DNA from: Undaria pinnatifida
Taxonomy: Eukaryota; Sar; Phaeophyceae; Laminariales; Alariaceae
Reading direction: 5' to 3'
NCBI GenBank assembly: GCA_012845835.1
Contig: JABAKD010000019.1
Coordinates: 1,411,501 to 1,475,500 of the forward strand
Length of the DNA: 64,000 nucleotides
Under the pieces are notes generated by a model. That model worked only from the letters and a program-made list of their open reading frames with translations. It did not search any database and was not told the DNA's origin. The position numbers were made by a program, and so were the translations under genes. The stretch's first letter is position 1, and the number at the start of each line of letters is the position of its first letter. Shown piece after piece: positions 59,220 through 64,000 of the stretch.

Positions 59220-60522
59220 ACAAATTGGACAGACGACAGAAAGCGGTGTACCGCCACCATTCCGCGCCACCGTGCGGTACAGCAGAATAAAACTAGGTTT
59301 TTGACCCCGATCCGCGACGCTGATTGATCAAATCAGCGTCGTACCGGTTTTTGACACCAACTCCTTACGGTACATCGTACCGCGGCTTCTCAGCTCGCTC
59401 GTCGCCGTTTCCTGACGCAACACATAACGCTTTCTGTTGCAAAAACGTGTACCATGCGGACCGACCTTGCCCCAGGCTCTCAACGGCCGATAGCCTTTCA
59501 TTTTCCGATCAAATCTCAACCATGGGCTCAACGTCAACATGTACCATCCATAGAACGACGCGCTTTCATTTTCCTTCATATTTCGGATTCCTTCAGAGAT
59601 ATGGATATAGCTACCCCCAACGAATCACACTTTTTTGACACTCAACAATCCATCTTCCTCGCCTGGGCAAAATGCCTCTAAGGCGGAGCATGCATCCACA
59701 CCTCTTGTGCTTTCGGCAACAAACAATCCTACCCGACCATGTCTGTGCCGGTAGACTGACTGCATGGCTACCAGACTAGTCTACATGTAGAAGGCTATGT
59801 ACAAGACTACATGTGGTCTAATGTACTCCCGACTTTTGCAAGGTCCACATTTAATAAAAGCCGTTGTTTCGTACACAACCAGCAATGTACGACCACACAG
59901 ATGGCGCCACCACTCAAGAGCCTCTTTTTTGTTTCATAGGTTTTAGGGCATGTGTAGTATATTATTGGTTATTTTCCGGCCATCTCAATTGTGCCCAAGT
60001 TCCTGACTACCAAGTGCAAGTGGTGGCATCTTCTCCTTGCGTAGATTTCAACATACTGTGGTAGACGAACTCGCAAGGCGGACGGTGGACGTCATCGGGC
60101 GTATGTGTGGGCCCACAGGGTCGTTCGCGTGTAGCGGGACTGTCACTCCCTCTTTGTCCCTTTGCCCCAGCCTTTTCCACGCCATCCATACATGCCTAAT
60201 CCAATACTGAAGCCTGCCTTGTGACCACCGACTTGATTATGCGAGTTAATGTGAGAACAACAACAACAATATATCAAATACGTGTGTGTGGGGTGGGTGT
60301 ATTTTGCGACATAAACGATGGGTCTCGTCAGGCGCGGTGACCCCCGAACTGAGAAGCCAGTACGATGTACCGCAAGGAGTTGGTGTCGAAAATCCGATAC
60401 GAGGCTGGGTTGACCAATCAGCGTCGCGGATCAGGGTCAAAAACCTGGTGATTCCTGCTATACCGCACGGTCGCGCGGATTGCTGGCGGTATTCCGCTTT
60501 CCGTTGTCTGCCCTAACAAATT
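59220..60522. mobile_element. ~1.29-kb terminal-inverted-repeat element, non-autonomous
   Basis: The sequences 59227-59440 and 60300-60515 are reverse complements at roughly 80% by eye, including GACGCTGATTG and ACACCAACTCCTT blocks. Outer ends read GGACAGACGACAGAAAGCGG on the left and the matching AGGGCAGACAACGGAAAGCG inward from the right. ACAAATT lies at both outer edges (59220-59226 and 60516-60522), a plausible 5-8 bp target duplication as in hAT-type elements. The interior has no transposase and includes the TGTGACCACCGACTTG motif with an AACAACAACAACAA tail next to the right arm. The superfamily is uncertain. Confidence 0.65.
60219..60270 (+). repeat. GTGACCAC motif with CAA tail
   Basis: GTGACCACCGACTTGATTAT, then GCGAGTTAATGTGAGAAC and a CAA run. 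Relatives at 10779-10824 and 21640-21698 keep the same order. Confidence 0.7.
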
Positions 60523-60739
60523 TAGCAATCCCTTCATGCGCAATCCTTCAACAATTTGGTTGATGCATGTACACTAACGATAATACTGCTGCTGATGGGG
60601 GTGGTTCCTGGGCTATCACAGGCGACCAGCTATCGTGACGCCACCGTGTGGAAAACAGACGTATCCCTCAGGAAGGCAGTATACAAAGTATCGCCATGTT
60701 GGTTTATGCCTGTGGACGAGTCTGATTTACTGTATGGTA

Positions 60740-60785
60740 GCATCTTCGGAGATGCAGTGAACCCCATTGTTTTCCGAAACGGTAC
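60740..60785 (+). other. twin-hairpin fragment, copy E
   Basis: GCATCT-TCGG-AGATGC is intact and the second hairpin is degenerate. A TAGTC tract at 60787 follows directly, then the 345-bp repeat. Confidence 0.6.
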
Positions 60786-60786
60786 A

Positions 60787-60816
60787 ATATATAGTCTATA
60801 TAGTCTAGACTAGATA
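60787..60816 (+). repeat. TAGTC tract at a repeat junction
   Basis: TATAGTCTATATAGTCTAGA and following bases join the copy E hairpin fragment to the 345-bp repeat. Confidence 0.7.
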
Positions 60817-60821
60817 TATTA

Positions 60822-61165
60822 TAAAAATGAAAATACACTCCAACTGTGAGATTGAATATTTTGTCGAAACTCATCTTCGCAAGCTGTGTGTGATACTCCG
60901 ATCGCGCGTATAACGGGTTGTGTGTCCTCATTAAGGATATAGGTCGGCGACTCCCTTGCAACTACAGTGTAGCTATCAGGGTCAACAGGGTGATGTTACT
61001 CAGTCTGTGCGCTGAAACTATAAAACCCGTTTCTGAGGGAGACAAAATCTGACAGCTGTGAGAGGAAATGCATCCGTTTATCAAGTGAATCCTGTAAGTC
61101 GAATAACCGGTGAGGGGAGGGCGGAGTTTTGAAGGAAGTGGGGGCCTGGTTTTGATCAAAAGGGA
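60822..61165 (+). repeat. 345-bp dispersed repeat, right copy
   Basis: It aligns with 136-481 with scattered substitutions (roughly 93% by eye) and ends at GATCAAAAGG. The stretch 61166-61439 holds no recognised feature. Confidence 0.8.
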
Positions 61166-61710
61166 GCGGGTATATAATTATCATTCTTTTTGGGGGATAT
61201 TCGGTCAGGAGTTTTCTTTTGGTCTCTGCCTTAGTATGCGATCCTGGGAACTGGAACTCTGGGTCAAACGGCTTCGTTCGAGCGCCGTCGTCAGGGGGCG
61301 GCATAAAACGCCCCTTGCCCTGACGTATCCGTTCCGCATCTGGCTGGGATCGGGTACGTGGGTTGAGCGAGACAAGCGAGAAGTGCGCAAAAATTGTATT
61401 TCGGGCGGTATACGCCCGAGCTTTTCTTGGATCTTGCAAGGGCGCACGATTTTGTTTTTTCGACACTACGTGTATTGAAACTGTTTTTCCGCCATTCCAG
61501 AGGAGGGGGGGTACGAAGACCCCACCCCCCCCATTACGACACGTGATTTATTTTGCAAACAATCCCATTCTAAAATCCTATATAATATGCGGCAGGGGAG
61601 GTACATAGCAGACGCGTAGCCCCCTGGTCGCGCAGCAGCAGCCTGCGTACCAGCTACGCACAGCGCAGAGCAACGAAGAAAAAGGGAGAGAGCCAGAGAG
61701 AGTGGTCACA

Positions 61711-61908
61711 ATGTGCACATCCTCCACGGTGAAGGGACTCCTGCTACAACTGTCTTTCGACAAGACAGCTTGGTTACAAAGCGTCTGCAGAAAGCCAGCC
61801 GATGGCGAGGACTTCATCTGCTGCTGCGGGGCCAACTTCGGTGACGGTTCAGGAGTTGACGAGGGCCAGGCCATCGAGCACGAGTGTTCGGCACAGCACA
61901 GAGAGTGA
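61711..61908 (+). CDS. first exon of a Cys-rich/C2H2 gene, copy 2
   Basis: This 65-residue frame closely matches copy 1. The DKTAWLQSVC and DGEDFICCCGANFGDG blocks are unchanged except for conservative positions elsewhere, which hints at past coding constraint. A TATATAATA box lies 132 bp upstream and the stop overlaps a GTGAGT donor, so it is probably exon 1. The zinc-finger exon would be at 62314-62409. Confidence 0.5.
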   Translation: MCTSSTVKGLLLQLSFDKTAWLQSVCRKPADGEDFICCCGANFGDGSGVDEGQAIEHECSAQHRE

Positions 61909-62313
61909 GTGGAGAGGTATCAGGGCTGTAGTGTGATATTGGAGCGTATCGTGTACCTCGCAGCAGCAGCAGCAGCGGCAAGCACTGGAAAGACAAAACT
62001 CTGGTTCATAATATGTAAAAGTGCTCGCCATCGAGCAGTGTGTGTGCCGTGCTGCCTCCTCCCCAATAACTGACAAAATGAGCAGTAGCAGAAGCCTAGC
62101 CTTGGCAGCAGCAGCAGTAGCAGCAGCAGCAGAGCAGCAATACCAGAAGCCGTAGCCGCATGATCGATATCGACAAATAAAACGCGCGCGAAATGCGAAC
62201 CAACTATTAATAAGTTACTCCGCGTCCCTGTTGGTCCCTGCGCGCCTTTCGCATACGAGCAGAGCACTTTTGCCTGTAGGAAAAATCGCCGCGAAGACCA
62301 GCAGCAGCAACTA

Positions 62314-62409
62314 ATGTGCAAGAAGTGCAAGCGCGATTTCGGACGCAATATAGAGCTACTGAGCCGGACCCACGTGGAGACTTACGAACAGTCGCCTCAA
62401 CACCAGTGA
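62314..62409 (+). CDS. C2H2 zinc-finger exon, copy 2
   Basis: A 31-codon frame reads CKKCKRDFGRNIELLSRTHV and ends at TGA. It fits C-x2-C-x3-F-x5-L-x4-H-x3, but the last ligand position is Tyr where copy 1 has His, so zinc binding may be lost. It is preceded by CAGCAGCAG acceptors. Confidence 0.45.
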   Translation: MCKKCKRDFGRNIELLSRTHVETYEQSPQHQ

Positions 62410-63189
62410 GGACTTGCGAGGACAGCAATTGTTTCATTCGCTAGCACAAGCAGTTTCGATAAAAAAAATGACAAACGTCAGCTGTGAGTACGACAGATTG
62501 AATGGTTGAAACTCAACTTCGCAAGCTGCGTGGTACATTACATCTATGTTTCATTTATGATATGGTGTTTGTGCATTATACCTGGTTGTTAATACACTGC
62601 TTCACAATTTTTACGGGAGGTCGATCGCGCGTGTTCAGCAGTCTGGGAACTGCCACGCTGGACGTATTTTGGTCGCGCAGTGTATGAGACTGCAGGCCTT
62701 GTCGATGTGTGTATGTGAAAAGCAGGAGAAAATTCGTGCTTTCTTTCCACGGCTGATCAAATTCTATTGCTCATGTCGCAAGTTGCATGTAGACCAACGT
62801 GTATCGACAGGGGTGCTGGTGCCGCGGCGGCGGGGGGAGCAGGCGCACATTGCTGTTTTTTTTAAAACCGAAGAGCGCCGCGGACGGCGCGAAGGAGTCG
62901 CTGGTGTTCATGGATGGTAGTAGCGGCGGGGGCGCAAGTGGTGACGCTGACGTGGTGGCGACGGGAGTTGTGAGCAGGGGTGAGGGTGGTGCGGGCGCAG
63001 GCAGTTTCGCTGACGTGGTTGCGACGAGTTGTCAATAGGCTTGAGTATTGTGAGGGCGCAGGCTTTGATATGGATGGTGTTTTCTCCGACGCTGTAGACG
63101 GGAGTGGTCCCGCCGATAGGACGCTTGTCCACGCTCACATCTACTGCGCGAGGTAAAATCCGACTGTCCGGAAGCCTGTTCTTCATGTT

Positions 63190-63410
63190 GGTTCATGTGT
63201 TGATTAATGCTTGTGCACAACCCTGATGTATGATGTGTATGACTGCATAGAATCTACGGAGATGGTAGAGTAGAACTATTGATATGGTTGGCGGTCCCAA
63301 TCTTCGATATGCTGGGGTTCATCGCAATCACGACGTGCACACAGGCCGGGGGAATGTTGGTTTAGTCTATGCCTGCGCACAAATCTGATTTACCATGTGT
63401 TATTTTGGTG
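63190..63410. other. no supported gene
   Basis: Spacer between the C2H2 repeat and the last twin-hairpin family member. Near its end it shares TATGCCTG and TCTGATTTAC with 60706-60730. Confidence 0.4.
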
Positions 63411-63412
63411 TA

Positions 63413-63446
63413 GCATCTTCGGAGATGCGGGGGAACCTATGGTTCC
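63413..63446 (+). other. twin hairpin, copy D
   Basis: GCATCT-TCGG-AGATGC, a short G spacer, then GGAACC-TAT-GGTTCC. Both stems are perfect. Confidence 0.75.
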
Positions 63447-63599
63447 CGAACGGATGTAATAGAATAAATAAGTGGTCCCTAATCTCATGATGAAGGTCAC
63501 CACATGAGGGAGTGGGAAAAGCCCCTGAATGTCACTGCATGTCACCGCCTTCTACTGCACCTTTCCTTCCCTTTCCTTCTTTCCTTCCTTTCATAGTCT

Positions 63600-64000
63600 A
63601 CATATTTTCTACTTCTCTTCCCAGCCCGATGGCTCTCCAGATTACGTGACTTCTGTCTCCGTGATTGAGCCAGGCATGCGCCTACCACCCGCGTACGTGG
63701 ATGGTCAAACATACTAGTCTAGTCTACTAGTATAAGGATCGATCCAGAAATCTCGTGCACAGGGTGAGCGCAAGGATGAATACGTCATTTGCCGGCCTTA
63801 CGCCGGAGCAGCATATGGGCTACATCAGGAAAGCTACCGTGGAAGCCCCCACAGAAATCGAAAAGTCTAAAGTCCGCGAAATAGCAGCAGGAACATTGAG
63901 GGCTTGGAAAGCCCACAGGGACGCAAACCACAACAAGGCAAGCTCCCATGATGTCCAAGGATCAGCGCCGGGCCAGGAAAGACCTAGGACCCGCGCGTTC
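63600..64000 (+). pseudogene. twin-hairpin family member, copy D, running off the window
   Basis: The frame 63600-63717 encodes FSSQPDGSPDYVTSVSV and LPPAYVDGQTY, matching copy B, then hits a stop made by a TAGTC tract (63711-63733). From 63734 another frame resumes the family text (KDRSRNLVHRVSAR) and stays open to base 64000, encoding a Lys/Glu/Ala-rich region. The tract replaces 18 bases of copy B with 22, so it causes both the stop and the frameshift. The gene continues beyond the window. Upstream, a CCTTTCCTTCC pyrimidine run lies at 63556-63592. Confidence 0.6.
63711..63733 (+). repeat. TAGTC tract disrupting family copy D
   Basis: ATACTAGTCTAGTCTACTAG and TAT stand where copy B has the palindrome ATACTACCAGGTAGTAT. 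The outer ATACTA and TAGTAT are kept and the centre is replaced. Confidence 0.8.

Larger units (their letters stand above)
61440..63185 (+). repeat. C2H2-gene repeat, copy 2 (uninterrupted)
   Basis: This is the empty-site relative of 41583-46385. It allows the nested LTR-type insertion, the TAGAC tract and the Gly-rich tandem units of copy 1 to be recognised. Confidence 0.85.

Overview
This is a stretch of an intron-bearing eukaryotic nuclear genome that is gene-poor and dominated by repeats. Evidence for a eukaryote is a complete Ty3/gypsy retrotransposon, a decayed Ty1/copia retrotransposon, several short elements with inverted or direct terminal repeats, a ~4.9 kb satellite array, many G-rich, CAG and GGTGTT simple repeats, and a transporter gene cut into small exons by ~1 kb introns with GTGAGT-type donors. 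Small exons, ~1 kb introns and CAG-rich sequence would suit a brown alga or another stramenopile. That assignment is inference only. I saw no rRNA, convincing tRNA, CRISPR array or bacterial-type operon.

Layout. 1-10.8 kb: degenerate tandem arrays and G-rich tracts, no convincing gene. 10.83-11.64 kb: a TTAA-flanked element with 133-bp terminal inverted repeats (piggyBac-like MITE). 12.1-20.1 kb: a young Ty3/gypsy element whose two ~491-bp LTRs look identical. Its gag and pol share one frame and are separated by a single UGA in UGA-CGG context. 22-26.5 kb: clustered copies of a ~60-bp core motif and of a gene family marked by a twin hairpin. 28.3-34.1 kb: a Ty1/copia element on the minus strand, broken by stops and frameshifts. 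35.5-40.35 kb: a ~325-bp satellite in about 15 units. 41.6-46.4 kb and 61.4-63.2 kb: two copies of a repeat carrying a small-exon C2H2 zinc-finger gene. The first copy is interrupted by a 2.95-kb non-coding LTR-type element. 50.3-58.4 kb: a spliced major-facilitator transporter gene on the minus strand, with eight exons that I could join in phase; its N-terminal exons were not found. 59.2-60.5 kb: a ~1.3-kb terminal-inverted-repeat element. The right edge holds another twin-hairpin family member whose reading frame runs out of the window.

The most unusual signals are four. (1) Short TAGTC/GACTA tracts are scattered through the window. Comparison of repeat copies shows two of them to be insertions or replacements, and others sit between short direct duplications. 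(2) A twin hairpin with constant stems and variable loops occurs in five dispersed copies. (3) The retrotransposon has a candidate UGA-readthrough architecture. (4) The transporter gene has a 73-bp near-perfect hairpin inside one intron.
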